NCBI RefSeq assembly: GCF_007748115.1
Contig: NZ_CP036289.1
Span: forward strand, 5,518,001 to 5,582,000
Source of the DNA: Bremerella volcania
Lineage (GTDB): Bacteria > Planctomycetota > Planctomycetia > Pirellulales > Pirellulaceae
Direction: 5' to 3'
Length of the DNA stretch: 64,000 nt
Shown here: piece by piece, positions 55,367 through 64,000 of the stretch
How positions within the stretch are numbered: position 1 is the stretch's first letter
Layout: the number at the start of each line of letters is the position of its first letter
Position numbers and translations under genes: made by a program
The notes under the pieces: model-generated
What the model was told of the DNA's origin: nothing
What the model saw: the letters and a program-made list of their open reading frames with translations, nothing else
Databases searched by the model: none

Positions 55367-55726
55367 TGGAGGCGGCGGGAATTGAACCCGCGTGCCGCGA
55401 TATTTCCATGCAAGCGTCTACGTGTGTATTCGATTATTTAAGTTTCGCAACCTGGGACTCCAATCGACAGGATTCCCGGGAAGCTAGAGGAGAACGGTTT
55501 TTAACCTCAGGCGTGCTCCACGTGACCCTCGGCTAGTCGGAATTGGCATCCAACTTTCAGGTCTCTCCGACAAAGACCCTCAGTTGGGGCTACAACTAAT
55601 TAGGCAGCCGTTGCAAAGTTAGTATCGTTTGCAATTATTGTTTGGTCTGCTTTTTACGTGGCCTGCTGACCAACCACGACACGCAACTTACACTTCAGAC
55701 TATCCGGTCGATACCAGTTCGCCCCC
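55367..55726 (-). ncRNA. ssrA: Transfer-messenger RNA (tmRNA)
   Basis: A minus-strand RNA of about 360 nt. The 5' end GGGGGCG pairs with CGCCTCC at the 3' end to form the acceptor stem; the third pair is G-U, the alanyl-tRNA synthetase identity element. The T-arm sequence GGTTCAATTCCC lies near the 3' end; CCA is not encoded. The reading frame of the tag runs from the resume codon GCA at 55632 to TAA ending at 55600 and encodes ANDTNFATAA, ending in the small-hydrophobic tail recognised by proteases. It rescues stalled ribosomes with SmpB. The gene is single-piece, not permuted. Confidence 0.96.
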
Positions 55727-55987
55727 GGTGTAAGCTTCCTCAAGTTTATATTCTCATTTTAGAGATTTCGTCCTCTACCTATCGGCAGTTGACCTCACAA
55801 GCTTGAAGAATTGAGTACAAAGAGTGGGTCGTCAAAATCCAATCACCCACCATGTTCTTTACATTTTAGGTTGTCCTTGTCCGGAAGAAAAGCAACCAAC
55901 ACGTCGGAAAGTACCAAACAGCGGTTGCTTTCGTCTGATTTTGCCCCCTTGGCACCAAGGCCGGGGCATGTTTCTGGACTTTTCGCA

Positions 55988-56914
55988 ATGGACCGGGGAC
56001 TCTTCTTGCTTCCATCTCGCATCGGTCTCGATGTGACACGCAGGCAAGCACTTGGGTTCATTTCGCACGCTCACATGGATCACGTGGCCCAACACGCCAT
56101 GGCCTTGTGCACCGAACCGACCGCCAGACTTGTTCGCCATCGCTTGGGGAATGTTTCCACCAAGATCATGCCACTGGGCGAATCAATCGAAGTTGCCGGC
56201 CTGAAATTAACGGCACTGCCTGCGGGCCATATCTTCGGTTCGGCGATGGTCTACGCCCAGCACGACAAAGGAACAGTGCTCTACACTGGCGACTTCCGAC
56301 TGGGGCCTTCCGCGACGGCGGAACAAGCCCAACTTCGGTCGGCGGACTATCTGATCATGGAGTGCACTTTTGGCCATCCGCACTATCGCCTACCGCCACG
56401 CGATACGGTGATTGAGATGCTCTTGGAAAAGATTCGTGCGGCCTTCCGTCGTGGAGCGACGCCAGTCATTTCGGCGTACGTCTTGGGAAAGTCTCAAGAG
56501 GTCACCAGGATCCTGACGTCCCAAGGGATCCCTGTGCTGCAGCATCCCGACATCTATGCAATCAGTCAAATCTACGAGGAGGCCGGCTGCGAATTAGGAG
56601 ATTTCCGACCCTACAGCGGGCGGCCTATTCCTGGTTGCGTGGTCATCGTTCCCCCTAAACCCTTAACGCCCGGCATTCTGCCCGGTGCGGTCCATGTCGA
56701 AAAGTTTCACGTCACAGGATGGGCTCTTGACAAGCGACGAAAAGGCACCGCGCCGAATGAACATTGGATTCCACTTTCGGACCATGCCGACTTCGATCAA
56801 CTCATCCACGCCGTGGAAGAGGTTGGTCCGAAGACCGTCTTTTGTACTCACGGCCCGAAAAGCTTCGTAGAGGAACTAAAGAGTCGCGGTCACGATGCCC
56901 GCTGGCTGGAATGA
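55988..56914 (+). CDS. MBL-fold hydrolase, DNA-ligase-associated exonuclease-like
   Basis: A protein of about 308 residues. The metallo-beta-lactamase motif is SHAHMDH (His27, His29, Asp31, His32), with LPAGHIFGSAMV, YTGDFRLGP and the C-terminal IPLSDHADFDQLIHAVEEVGPK. The pattern SAYVLGKSQEVTRIL resembles beta-CASP or ligase-associated nucleases, so cleavage of DNA or RNA is likely; a simple hydrolase is the alternative. The ATG at 55988 is chosen because earlier sequence does not resemble the family, although the frame is open from 55811. Its 3' end overlaps the convergent DUF368 gene by 25 bp. Confidence 0.78.
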   Translation: MDRGLFLLPSRIGLDVTRRQALGFISHAHMDHVAQHAMALCTEPTARLVRHRLGNVSTKIMPLGESIEVAGLKLTALPAGHIFGSAMVYAQHDKGTVLYTGDFRLGPSATAEQAQLRSADYLIMECTFGHPHYRLPPRDTVIEMLLEKIRAAFRRGATPVISAYVLGKSQEVTRILTSQGIPVLQHPDIYAISQIYEEAGCELGDFRPYSGRPIPGCVVIVPPKPLTPGILPGAVHVEKFHVTGWALDKRRKGTAPNEHWIPLSDHADFDQLIHAVEEVGPKTVFCTHGPKSFVEELKSRGHDARWLE

Positions 56915-57855
56915 CCGTCTTCGATTTCTTCTTCCACATTGGGGCGGGCCAGGAAGTCAATCACGAGAACCACGACCGCCGCCACCACCATAAGGCCGAA
57001 GCAAATCACTGGCTCATTGGCAAATGGAGTTTCCACTTCGTCGCCTTGCCACGGCCATAGCTTTCGCAACGCCCCAATCATGAAACCACCCATCAGCGAA
57101 AGAGTGACGGCTTCATGCTGATGAAGTAGCCACTTGAGCAATTTGCTGAAGGATAACAGCCCCACCAAACAACCTATGGCAAAGCAGGTAAATGCGAACA
57201 AGTCGCCAACCGCAATCTCTCCTTTGGCCATTGCCTTGGGGACACCGCTGAAATAGTGATACGCTCCGAAGACTAAAAGCAAGTAGGAACCACTGATACC
57301 TGGCAGGATCATCGCACAGATTGCGATCGCCCCCAACAGAAACGAGACAATTGGGTTGGGTGCCGAGTCGAACGCTTCCAGAGCGGGTAGTCCGGTCAGC
57401 CACCAGGCAAAAGCGGCTCCGATTACCCCCAGTACCACACAAAGAATCGCGTGTCCGACATTTGCCGGCCGAATCATTTTGGCGACTAGAAATCCAGAGG
57501 CACCGATCGCGCCGAAAAACACCGCATATACAAATGGTCGCGTCGAGGCTGGATGATCCGCCTCTCCGATTAGTTCATGCAAGACCACTACGAACGTGAG
57601 AAGGCCACAGGCAATTCCGCTAAGCAATACCAACAGAAACCAGAAATCAAATCGCTCGGCCAACGTTCGCCACTGACGCTTCGCCAGCAGTCGAAACGCA
57701 TCCACGCTAACCTGACTGACTGCGTCGACCAGGCGACGGTAAATACCAAGCACTAGGGCAACCGTACCCCCAGAAATCCCTGGTACCGCGTCAGCAGCCC
57801 CCATCGCGATGCCACAGAGGAAATGTCGAATTGCGTCGATTCTCAAGAGTGCCAT
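56890..57855 (-). CDS. DUF368 family membrane protein (undecaprenyl-phosphate transporter type)
   Basis: A 321-residue protein with eight or so transmembrane segments. The DUF368 hallmark is GAADAVPGISGGTVALVLGIYRRLV (residues about 18-42), repeated in degenerate form as ICAMILPGISGSYLLLVFGAYHYF in the middle. The inverted topology repeat is typical of the family, whose characterised members (PopT) flip undecaprenyl phosphate back across the membrane for cell-wall and glycan synthesis. Its C-terminal coding end overlaps the MBL gene by 25 bp on the opposite strand. In this window it lies near two other GT-C membrane glycosyltransferase genes. Confidence 0.9.
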   Translation of the reverse strand: MALLRIDAIRHFLCGIAMGAADAVPGISGGTVALVLGIYRRLVDAVSQVSVDAFRLLAKRQWRTLAERFDFWFLLVLLSGIACGLLTFVVVLHELIGEADHPASTRPFVYAVFFGAIGASGFLVAKMIRPANVGHAILCVVLGVIGAAFAWWLTGLPALEAFDSAPNPIVSFLLGAIAICAMILPGISGSYLLLVFGAYHYFSGVPKAMAKGEIAVGDLFAFTCFAIGCLVGLLSFSKLLKWLLHQHEAVTLSLMGGFMIGALRKLWPWQGDEVETPFANEPVICFGLMVVAAVVVLVIDFLARPNVEEEIEDGHSSQRAS

Positions 57856-58065
57856 TTCACTGGTCCATGTTGTTTTGCTTTGTAAGCCAGGATTCTAGAG
57901 AACCTTGGCTGAGAAGGGCAGGGCAATCTGGATAGCTTTGGGGCGTTAAGGTTTGAAGAAAAGATGCGTCGGCGCTGGGGCTCTTTCTCGGAACGCAGAT
58001 CGCCTCCGGTAGAATGGGAAGTTTCTCAACACACTTCGTTTCTTTCTCGGCGTTTTCTACCTTTT

Positions 58066-59856
58066 ATGTCTGAGGTTCACGTTAGAAGTTCTCGTAGGAC
58101 GTTGCTGCTTTTTGCGGTAGCTATCGTGATTGCGTCAGTAATTTGCTATCACCGAACCCTCAATTTCCCTTTCCATTTCGACGGTCAGCAGCAGATTGTT
58201 GATAATCCAAGTATTGGAAATCTCTCTTGGAGCAATTTCCCACGAGGTCCCCGAACCCTTGTTAAGACGTCGTGGAGGCTCAATTATAGGGTCTCGGGAA
58301 AAAATCCCCTCGGTTACCATTTGGCCAACATCGCCATCCATACCGTCAGTGGGTTGCTCCTTTTCGGCTTGGTATACCGAACGCTTAGCTTCCCCAACAT
58401 CCCTGATCGCTATCGTGAACAAGCAAGTCTGCTTGCGGGCATCATTGCCCTGACCTGGAGCGTTCACCCTCTGCAAACACAATCGGTGACCTACATCATC
58501 CAGAGATACGAATCGCTCATGGGGATGAGTTTTTTGCTGTGTGTTTTTTGCCTCGCGTATAGCGCCAACTCTTCGCGTAGATGGATTTGGTTCGTAGGTT
58601 GTTTCGTCGCTTGTTACATGGCAATGGTCAGCAAAGAGGTAGCCGTCGTGCTGCCCTTGCTTCTACTTTGGTACGACCGCGCATTTATTTCGCCCTCTTG
58701 GAAAGTGTTAGCTCGAAATCACTTTCCTCTTTACATTGCCACATTTTGTACTTGGCTAGTCTTTCTTCCGATCGCCCAGAAATCGGAACAATCGCTCAAG
58801 AGATTTAATGTTGCCTACGTGGTCGAAACCTCAATCGTTGATGGCCAGGTTCAAGAGCAGGCGATCGGAGCATGGGATTATCTATTAAGCCAGCCTCAAG
58901 CCATTCTTTTCTATCTACGGCTTGTTCTGGTTCCTTATGGACAGTCGCTCGACCATGGCTGGAGGTCAACGACAACCTTCGCCCAAGCCGCTTTACCGGG
59001 ACTGTTCGTCTTACTGCTTGTTGGTGTTACGATTTGGTCAATGGTCAAATACCCACGCTGGAGCTTTCTAGGAGGGTGGTTCTTTTTGATCCTAGCACCG
59101 ACGTCGAGCATTCTGCCGATCAAAGACGTTGCTGTCGAACATCGGATGTATTTACCTTCAGCAGCAGTGCTTGCCTTCTTGGTCTTAATTGGCTTCGAGG
59201 GACTGTGCCGCCATTACGGCTCACAGAAGCATTCCATCACCCAAGTTCGCCGTGGGATATTATTCGGTGGAATCACCCTCGCTCTGATTTTTGGTGGCGT
59301 CACCCTGTCGCGAAATGAGGTATATCGCTCGGGATTCAGTCTCTGGACGGATGTAGTCGCGAAGGCTCCTGAATTTGCGCGAGGATACTACGGCTTAGCC
59401 AGAGCATACGTTGACGAAGAGCAATATGAGCCCGCGATTGCGCCCTTGCAACGAGCACTCGAATTAGATCCAGCCTACGCGGAAGCATATGTGACCTTGG
59501 GTCGCATTGTCCGAACGAGCCAACCGGACTATGCAACTCAGTTGTTCGCTACTGCTGTAAAGGTGGCCCCTGATTATTCAGAAGCCCATAACAACCTGGG
59601 AGCGATGCTGACCCAGAAGAAGCCCGAAGTGGCGCTCGAGCATTATCAACAGGCGATTTTATTGAATGAACGGAACGCCGATGCCCACAACAACATTGCC
59701 AACCTGCTTGCTCGAAGTGGACGGCTGCCTGAAGCGATTCACCACTATGAAGTTGCTCTTTCAATTCGCCCCGACTTTGAATTGGCTGCAATGAACCTAA
59801 AAACGGTTCGCCAATTGGCTGCGGCTCAAGATCGAGAGCAGCCAAATTCGAACTAG
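58066..59856 (+). CDS. GT-C-type membrane glycosyltransferase-like protein with TPR repeats (first copy)
   Basis: A 596-residue protein with about ten transmembrane helices, starting LLLFAVAIVIASVICYHRTL, then the loop YHRTLNFPFHFDGQQQIVDN, and later LQTQSVTYIIQRYESLMGMSF and DVAVEHRMYLPSAAVLAFLVL. The C-terminal about 160 residues are tetratricopeptide repeats (YYGLARAYVDEEQYEPAIAPL, AEAYVTLGRIV, AHNNLGAML, AHNNIANLLARSGRL). This layout matches TMTC/DUF1736-type proteins, related to protein O-mannosyltransferases. The ATG at 58066 is preferred over 57964. The next gene is a paralogue 51 bp downstream. Donor and target are unknown. Confidence 0.83.
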   Translation: MSEVHVRSSRRTLLLFAVAIVIASVICYHRTLNFPFHFDGQQQIVDNPSIGNLSWSNFPRGPRTLVKTSWRLNYRVSGKNPLGYHLANIAIHTVSGLLLFGLVYRTLSFPNIPDRYREQASLLAGIIALTWSVHPLQTQSVTYIIQRYESLMGMSFLLCVFCLAYSANSSRRWIWFVGCFVACYMAMVSKEVAVVLPLLLLWYDRAFISPSWKVLARNHFPLYIATFCTWLVFLPIAQKSEQSLKRFNVAYVVETSIVDGQVQEQAIGAWDYLLSQPQAILFYLRLVLVPYGQSLDHGWRSTTTFAQAALPGLFVLLLVGVTIWSMVKYPRWSFLGGWFFLILAPTSSILPIKDVAVEHRMYLPSAAVLAFLVLIGFEGLCRHYGSQKHSITQVRRGILFGGITLALIFGGVTLSRNEVYRSGFSLWTDVVAKAPEFARGYYGLARAYVDEEQYEPAIAPLQRALELDPAYAEAYVTLGRIVRTSQPDYATQLFATAVKVAPDYSEAHNNLGAMLTQKKPEVALEHYQQAILLNERNADAHNNIANLLARSGRLPEAIHHYEVALSIRPDFELAAMNLKTVRQLAAAQDREQPNSN

Positions 59857-59907
59857 TTGGATTTTCAATTCAATTCGCGAAAGCCCCTAAGACTACCCAA
59901 AACTCCA

Positions 59908-61584
59908 ATGCCAGAAGCGATTACACCTCCGACCAACCGCATGATGTGGATACCCCTTGTAGCGATCCCCCTTCTCGTCTTGGTCGTGTACCATCGCACT
60001 TTCACTTACCCATTTCATTTTGATGGCGCGGCTAAAATTCAGTCGAATGAAACTTATCAAAGGCTCAATTGGAATCATTTCCCCAAGGGCCCGCGATCAC
60101 TAGTCAAACTGACTTGGCGACTGAACTATGCCGCTGATGGTGGAACCCTCGTTGGTTACCACGTTGTGAATATCTCCATCCACATCGTGGCTAGTTTACT
60201 ACTGTTTGGATTTATCTTTCTAACACTGAAATTACCCAAGACACCCGAGCGATATCGCGATCATGCGATGCTGCTGGCAACCGCTATCGCACTCTTATGG
60301 GCGATTCATCCGCTGCAAACTCAGTCGGTAACCTATATTGTTCAGCGATACGAATCGCTCATGGGGATGTGCTTTCTGCTTTCACTGTTTTGCTTCGTCA
60401 AGGGATTCACTTCCAAGTATCGTGCTGCGTGGTACCTTGGCAGCGTCATCGCTTGTGCTGCCTCCGCGATGTGCAAAGAAGTGGCCGTCGTCATCCCCTT
60501 GGTTGTCCTCTGGTACGACCGCGCGTTCTTGGCAGAATCTTGGCGAGAACTGTTTCGTGACCGATGGCTTGTATACGTTGGCCTGTTTGCTTCTTGGCTC
60601 ATTCTTGCCCAGGTAGCCATGGTTCCTATCGAGAATCACAATAAACATGGCACCGTGCTGGTACATGAAGTCGACTTCACAGGAGACCAGCCGATTCGCA
60701 CCGTGGTTGGCCCCAGAGAATATCTCTATAGCCAGGCTCACGCGATTCCGTTTTATCTTCAACTGACTGTCTTGCCGATGGGGCAGTCGCTTGACCATGG
60801 TTGGCGAGCAACGTATTCACTCGCCGAAGCCATCTGGCCAGGCGTTATTGTGGTAGCCGCTTTAGGCCTTACCATTTGGTGCGTCTTTCGTGCTCCGCGA
60901 TGGAGTTTCGTGGGCGCGAGCTTCTTTTTGATTCTCGCCCCAACGTCCAGCATTCTTCCGATCCAAGACATCGTCTTCGAGCATCGCATGTACCTTCCGC
61001 TGGCATCCTTGCTGACACTGATCGTATTCGGTATCTACGAAGGGCTCCGGCGGACTGAACCAGAGCAACCCTCCAGTTCCTCTCACTTGTCAGCGTCGCA
61101 AGCGTTAGTCGTCGTGCTTGCCGTTCTGGTTATTGTTTACGGCGGGGTATCAATCGCCAGGAACGAAGTCTATCGAGATGACGAATCGATGTGGCGCGAC
61201 GTGCTGGCGAAAAATCCGAGTAATCCTCGCGCCTATCACGGGATTGCCCACGCCTACGTCATGCAGGGAGATTGGGCCAAGGCAATTCCCTACCTTGAGA
61301 AGACCATCGAGTTACATCCTGAGTACCCCTTTAAGGGAGGCTATGCCAACACGTTTCTAAACGGAGCCAAGAAGTCGATCGAACTGGGGGACGTAGACAT
61401 GGCCCTGAAACTTCTTGACTTAACGATCAAGATGAACCCCCAAGACTCAGAGGCATACTTCCTTATGGCCAAGCTGATTCAGCATCAGAATCCGCGACAA
61501 TCGATCGCTCTCTTGCACTTGGCGATCGATCGTGATCCCCAGAATGAGGAGGCCCAACAACTCCTTAAACGATTGACTCAGTAG
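59908..61584 (+). CDS. GT-C-type membrane glycosyltransferase-like protein with TPR repeats (second copy)
   Basis: A 558-residue paralogue of the preceding product. It shares the loop YHRTFTYPFHFDGAAKIQSN, the block LQTQSVTYIVQRYESLMGMCF, GQSLDHGWRATYSLAEAIWPG and DIVFEHRMYLPLASLLTLIVF, and the C-terminal TPR part, which is shorter (YHGIAHAYVMQGDWAKAIPYL, EAYFLMAKLIQHQN). The pair looks like a tandem duplication that has since diverged, especially in the first loop and TPR region. The two may glycosylate different proteins or form one complex. Confidence 0.83.
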   Translation: MPEAITPPTNRMMWIPLVAIPLLVLVVYHRTFTYPFHFDGAAKIQSNETYQRLNWNHFPKGPRSLVKLTWRLNYAADGGTLVGYHVVNISIHIVASLLLFGFIFLTLKLPKTPERYRDHAMLLATAIALLWAIHPLQTQSVTYIVQRYESLMGMCFLLSLFCFVKGFTSKYRAAWYLGSVIACAASAMCKEVAVVIPLVVLWYDRAFLAESWRELFRDRWLVYVGLFASWLILAQVAMVPIENHNKHGTVLVHEVDFTGDQPIRTVVGPREYLYSQAHAIPFYLQLTVLPMGQSLDHGWRATYSLAEAIWPGVIVVAALGLTIWCVFRAPRWSFVGASFFLILAPTSSILPIQDIVFEHRMYLPLASLLTLIVFGIYEGLRRTEPEQPSSSSHLSASQALVVVLAVLVIVYGGVSIARNEVYRDDESMWRDVLAKNPSNPRAYHGIAHAYVMQGDWAKAIPYLEKTIELHPEYPFKGGYANTFLNGAKKSIELGDVDMALKLLDLTIKMNPQDSEAYFLMAKLIQHQNPRQSIALLHLAIDRDPQNEEAQQLLKRLTQ

Positions 61585-61894
61585 CCATATCACGGGGAAT
61601 TAACGAGCTTGGCACCGTTTCTTTTTCGGCATGCGGAGATGAAGGTGGCACTCCTCATGCAGCGAAATCCGTTGCATTTCAAACTCGTCGTGAAACGCTA
61701 GCGAATTACCTTGACCGAGCAGTGAGGGGGGGATAAATTGCGTTAACACGCACCTAGGTTGGTCGAAGTGTGCGCATTGATCGAAACAGAGAAATTGCTT
61801 CGCGTGACTCTTGGCTCTTCTGGCACGCGTTCCAGTATGAAACGCAGAGATCGTCAGTTCGAGAGTCTCCGAAAGCATCGGCAAGGTTGCACGG
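61585..61894. other. Intergenic region upstream of ispE
   Basis: A 310-bp gap. A frame of 94 codons on the minus strand shows no family features and is probably chance. GCAAGG about eight bases before the ispE ATG is its ribosome-binding site. No structured RNA is recognised. Confidence 0.4.
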
Positions 61895-62851
61895 ATGTTG
61901 TTTCAGCGATTGGCTTCCAAGGTATCCGTACTTGCTCCGGCGAAGATCAACCTCTTCCTGGAACTGCTAGGAAAGCGCCCCGATGGCTTCCACCAGTTGG
62001 AAACCATCATGGTCGCTGTCTCGCTATTTGATCGCCTGGAAGTCACTCCCACAAAACAGCGTGATATCGCTCTCGATTGTGCGTGGGACCCAGGGCAACT
62101 TGCGCAAGCCACGCGATTAGGCGACAGCAGTCGACTACTTGGCGATCTTCCTCCTCAGGATAGCAACTTGGTTTATCGGGCCGTGAAATTGCTTCAGTCG
62201 GAAGAAAATGTCTCGCACGGAGCGCAAATCGTGCTCCGAAAGCGAATTCCGTCAGCGTCCGGGTTTGGCGGCGCTTCCAGTGATGCGGCGGCAGCATTAT
62301 TCGCCGCAAGCAAAGCATGGAATTTAAATCTTTCGATCGATCGCCTGAGCGAGTTGGCTGCGCGATTGGGAAGCGACATACCGTTCTTTTTTTTCGCCGG
62401 ACAACTAGGAAGCGGTCAGGCGATTGCCACAGGTCGCGGGGAAAACATCGAATCCTTCGCAGGACGGCGGCTCGACTTGGTGTTGATTCGTCCTGCCGGA
62501 GGCATTTCGACGGCCGAGGCATATCGACGTTGTCAGTTACCGGATGTCCCTGACTCGTCATGCGAACTCGTTGCCAGCTTGAAGTCACATCAACGTACGT
62601 CTATGCCACGACAGCTCACAAATCGCCTGACGCGACCTGCCCGAGAACTTTCGACGCGAATCGACCAACTCGCTAGGATTTGCGAACAATTGGATGTGGT
62701 CGCCCACCAGATGTCAGGGAGTGGCTCTGGCTACTTCACCATTTGTCGTAGCCGCGTCCACGCCAGGCGCATTGCCGCCCGGCTACAAGCTCAGAACGTC
62801 GGTATGGTTTTTCCAGTAACGACGTGCGGGCTCCAATCGCTGCGAAACTGA
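61895..62851 (+). CDS. ispE: 4-diphosphocytidyl-2-C-methyl-D-erythritol kinase
   Basis: A 318-residue GHMP kinase of the non-mevalonate (MEP) isoprenoid pathway, phosphorylating CDP-methylerythritol at position 2. Motifs are LAPAKINLFLELLGKRPDGFH near the N-terminus (Lys17), KRIPSASGFGGASSDAAAAL (glycine-rich ATP loop, catalytic Asp130), and MSGSGSGYFTICRS near the C-terminus. The start is ATG with AAGG upstream. It is 32 bp ahead of a SpoVG gene, a neighbourhood also seen in Firmicutes, where ispE lies near spoVG. Confidence 0.95.
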   Translation: MLFQRLASKVSVLAPAKINLFLELLGKRPDGFHQLETIMVAVSLFDRLEVTPTKQRDIALDCAWDPGQLAQATRLGDSSRLLGDLPPQDSNLVYRAVKLLQSEENVSHGAQIVLRKRIPSASGFGGASSDAAAALFAASKAWNLNLSIDRLSELAARLGSDIPFFFFAGQLGSGQAIATGRGENIESFAGRRLDLVLIRPAGGISTAEAYRRCQLPDVPDSSCELVASLKSHQRTSMPRQLTNRLTRPARELSTRIDQLARICEQLDVVAHQMSGSGSGYFTICRSRVHARRIAARLQAQNVGMVFPVTTCGLQSLRN

Positions 62852-62882
62852 CGCCGCATTTAACGTCCGGGAGTAAGCAACC

Positions 62883-63515
62883 GTGAAAATCACCGAAGTC
62901 CGCATCAAGCTGATGGAAGATTCCAGCGATCGGTTGCGTGGATTCTGCTCCATCACATTCGATGATGCCTTCGTGATTCGCGACTTGAAGATCATTGAAG
63001 GCGCCAACGGTCCATTCGTCGCCATGCCCAGCCGGAAGTTAACGGGGCACTGCCCAAATTGTGGCTGCAAAAACCACATGCGTGCAGCATACTGCAATCA
63101 ATGTGGTATGAAACTGAAGCAGCCCCAAATCGAACGAGGGTCGGACCAGAGAGCCAAACTCTATGCGGACATCGCACACCCGATCAATTCCGAGTGTCGT
63201 GAGCAGATCCAAACCCGCGTCATCGATGAGTATCTCAACGAAATCGAAGAAGCCAAACACCCTGGTTATCGCTCGAAATACGACGACTACTTCAGCGATG
63301 CCGGAGAAGACTACGATCACGATGACGACGATCAACCTTCGTCGACTTCGGCGCCACCCAAGCGAGAGCCACCCCCTCAAGAGCCTTCCGAAACGATCGA
63401 GCGCATTGAGAAAGCGTCCGAATTGAAAGGGCCTCACTCCCCCCCCGGCGACAAATCGAGCCCGTCCAACTCGCCCCGCCCCCAAAAATTCGGAGAAGGC
63501 ATCTTCGACGACTAA
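62883..63515 (+). CDS. spoVG: SpoVG family protein with an inserted zinc ribbon
   Basis: A 210-residue protein. Residues 1-50 are the first half of SpoVG ([41 protein letters not shown]). At residue 57 a zinc ribbon is inserted (CPNCG at 57-61 and CNQCG at 71-75). The second SpoVG half then resumes with [20 protein letters not shown], including the conserved IAHPIN. A Pro/Glu-rich, acidic tail (about 130-210) ends in FGEGIFDD. SpoVG proteins bind DNA or RNA and affect division and gene expression. The zinc ribbon could add nucleic-acid contacts. The inserted arrangement is not the usual form of the family. Confidence 0.9.
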   Translation: MKITEVRIKLMEDSSDRLRGFCSITFDDAFVIRDLKIIEGANGPFVAMPSRKLTGHCPNCGCKNHMRAAYCNQCGMKLKQPQIERGSDQRAKLYADIAHPINSECREQIQTRVIDEYLNEIEEAKHPGYRSKYDDYFSDAGEDYDHDDDDQPSSTSAPPKREPPPQEPSETIERIEKASELKGPHSPPGDKSSPSNSPRPQKFGEGIFDD

Positions 63516-63613
63516 GGCGGGCCAAGCCCTCTTCTTTCGCCTCAGATCGAACCGTTTTAAAATAGGCGGTTGGTAATATCGGATTGCAAGAATCACCGGA
63601 TGAGGCACAAATA

Positions 63614-64000
63614 ATGTCGCAGTTTCGCACCGAAAAAGACTCGATGGGGGAAGTTCAGGTTCCCGCCAACGCCTATTACAGCGCTCAGACACAAAGAGCC
63701 GTCGAGAACTTTCCAATTAGCGGCTGGACCTTACCTCCGGCGCTGATCCATGCGATGGGTTGGGTGAAATATGCGTGTGCGATCGCGAATCGCGATCTCG
63801 GTAAGTTGACCGGTACCGGCAAAAACCCACTCAACGACGACCAGGTCCAAGCGCTTCTGGATGCCTGTGTCGAAGTTCGCGAAGGTAAACTCGATGGAGA
63901 GTTTCCAATCGACGTCTTCCAAACCGGTAGCGGCACTTCCAGCAACATGAACGTCAACGAAGTGATCAGCAACCGGGCTATCGAAATCATCGGTGGCGAT
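63614..64000 (+). CDS. fumC: Fumarate hydratase class II (3' part beyond window)
   Basis: The first 129 codons are visible, starting at the ATG at 63614. The sequence begins [21 protein letters not shown] with [13 protein letters not shown], followed by [21 protein letters not shown], the substrate-contact region of the fumarase/aspartase superfamily (GSGTSSNMN). The early [12 protein letters not shown] pattern is characteristic of FumC rather than aspartase. The enzyme hydrates fumarate to L-malate in the citric acid cycle. The catalytic signature SSxMPxKxN is beyond the window, so the assignment is by N-terminal homology. Confidence 0.92.
   Translation, partial: MSQFRTEKDSMGEVQVPANAYYSAQTQRAVENFPISGWTLPPALIHAMGWVKYACAIANRDLGKLTGTGKNPLNDDQVQALLDACVEVREGKLDGEFPIDVFQTGSGTSSNMNVNEVISNRAIEIIGGD

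Noticed and set aside
55367-55440. Possible tRNA gene suggested by GGTTCAATTCCC and an acceptor-like end
   Set aside because: It is the 3' half of the tmRNA: the matching 5' half and the tag frame lie about 300 nt away, and no anticodon arm is present.
61600-61884. A 94-codon minus-strand frame upstream of ispE
   Set aside because: No recognisable features and the frame would run into the ispE promoter region.

Overview
The window reads as a chromosomal segment of a planctomycete, most likely a Pirellulaceae member (Blastopirellula/Bremerella/Rhodopirellula-like). Pointers are two DUF1559 pseudopilin-like proteins each followed by a small lipoprotein, a Planctomycete-cytochrome/DUF1549/DUF1553 protein paired with a DUF1501 protein, a sulfatase, an ECF sigma factor of the Rhodopirellula/Verrucomicrobium type with a FecR-like partner, several secreted Gfo/Idh/MocA oxidoreductases, and moderate GC. 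The taxonomic call is an inference from gene content. I see no prophage, insertion sequence, CRISPR array or rRNA; the only RNA gene I can support is a tmRNA.

Layout. 0-2.2 kb: a response regulator (cut by the window edge), an Hpt phosphotransfer protein and a FadL-type outer-membrane protein, all minus strand. 2.5-11.4 kb: two Gfo/Idh/MocA oxidoreductases and a LacI regulator, convergent with nagB-nagA; from the 644-bp nagB upstream region a DUF1559 protein, a lipoprotein and an Nramp-like transporter run the other way, and three related operator-like palindromes lie in that region. 11.7-14.2 kb: a glycosyltransferase and GDP-mannose 4,6-dehydratase, closed by a terminator. 14.4-21.7 kb: a very large cytochrome c / beta-propeller / cupredoxin protein, then a minus-strand sugar-type operon (Gfo/Idh/MocA, TIM-barrel isomerase, DJ-1/PfpI) behind a XylR-type regulator. 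21.9-27.6 kb: a MacAB-like export system with a Cys-rich secreted protein and a lipoprotein. 27.6-30.6 kb: a secreted FAD oxidoreductase and an unknown lipoprotein.

30.8-37.8 kb is a probable arsenosugar gene set (TVP38 membrane protein, mercuric-reductase-like enzyme, ArsM-like methyltransferase, ArsS radical SAM enzyme, a two-domain glycosyltransferase, sterol-desaturase-family enzyme). It converges on a tightly coupled minus-strand operon at 37.9-42.9 kb (KASIII, flavin monooxygenase, cytochrome P450, unknown protein) that looks like an uncharacterised lipid or natural-product pathway; this is my best candidate for an undescribed system. 43.2-53.6 kb: a sulfatase followed by a sigma factor (probable ATT start), a FecR-like regulator, a PSD1/DUF1549/DUF1553 protein, a DUF1501 protein, a DUF1559 protein and a lipoprotein, mostly with overlapping or closely spaced genes. 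The FecR-like protein and the PSD1 protein share a homologous domain.

53.6-64 kb: a DUF72 protein in a gene-poor stretch, tmRNA with tag ANDTNFATAA, an MBL-fold hydrolase overlapping a DUF368 (undecaprenyl-phosphate transporter type) gene, two tandem GT-C/TPR membrane proteins, ispE, a SpoVG protein carrying an inserted zinc ribbon, and the start of fumC.
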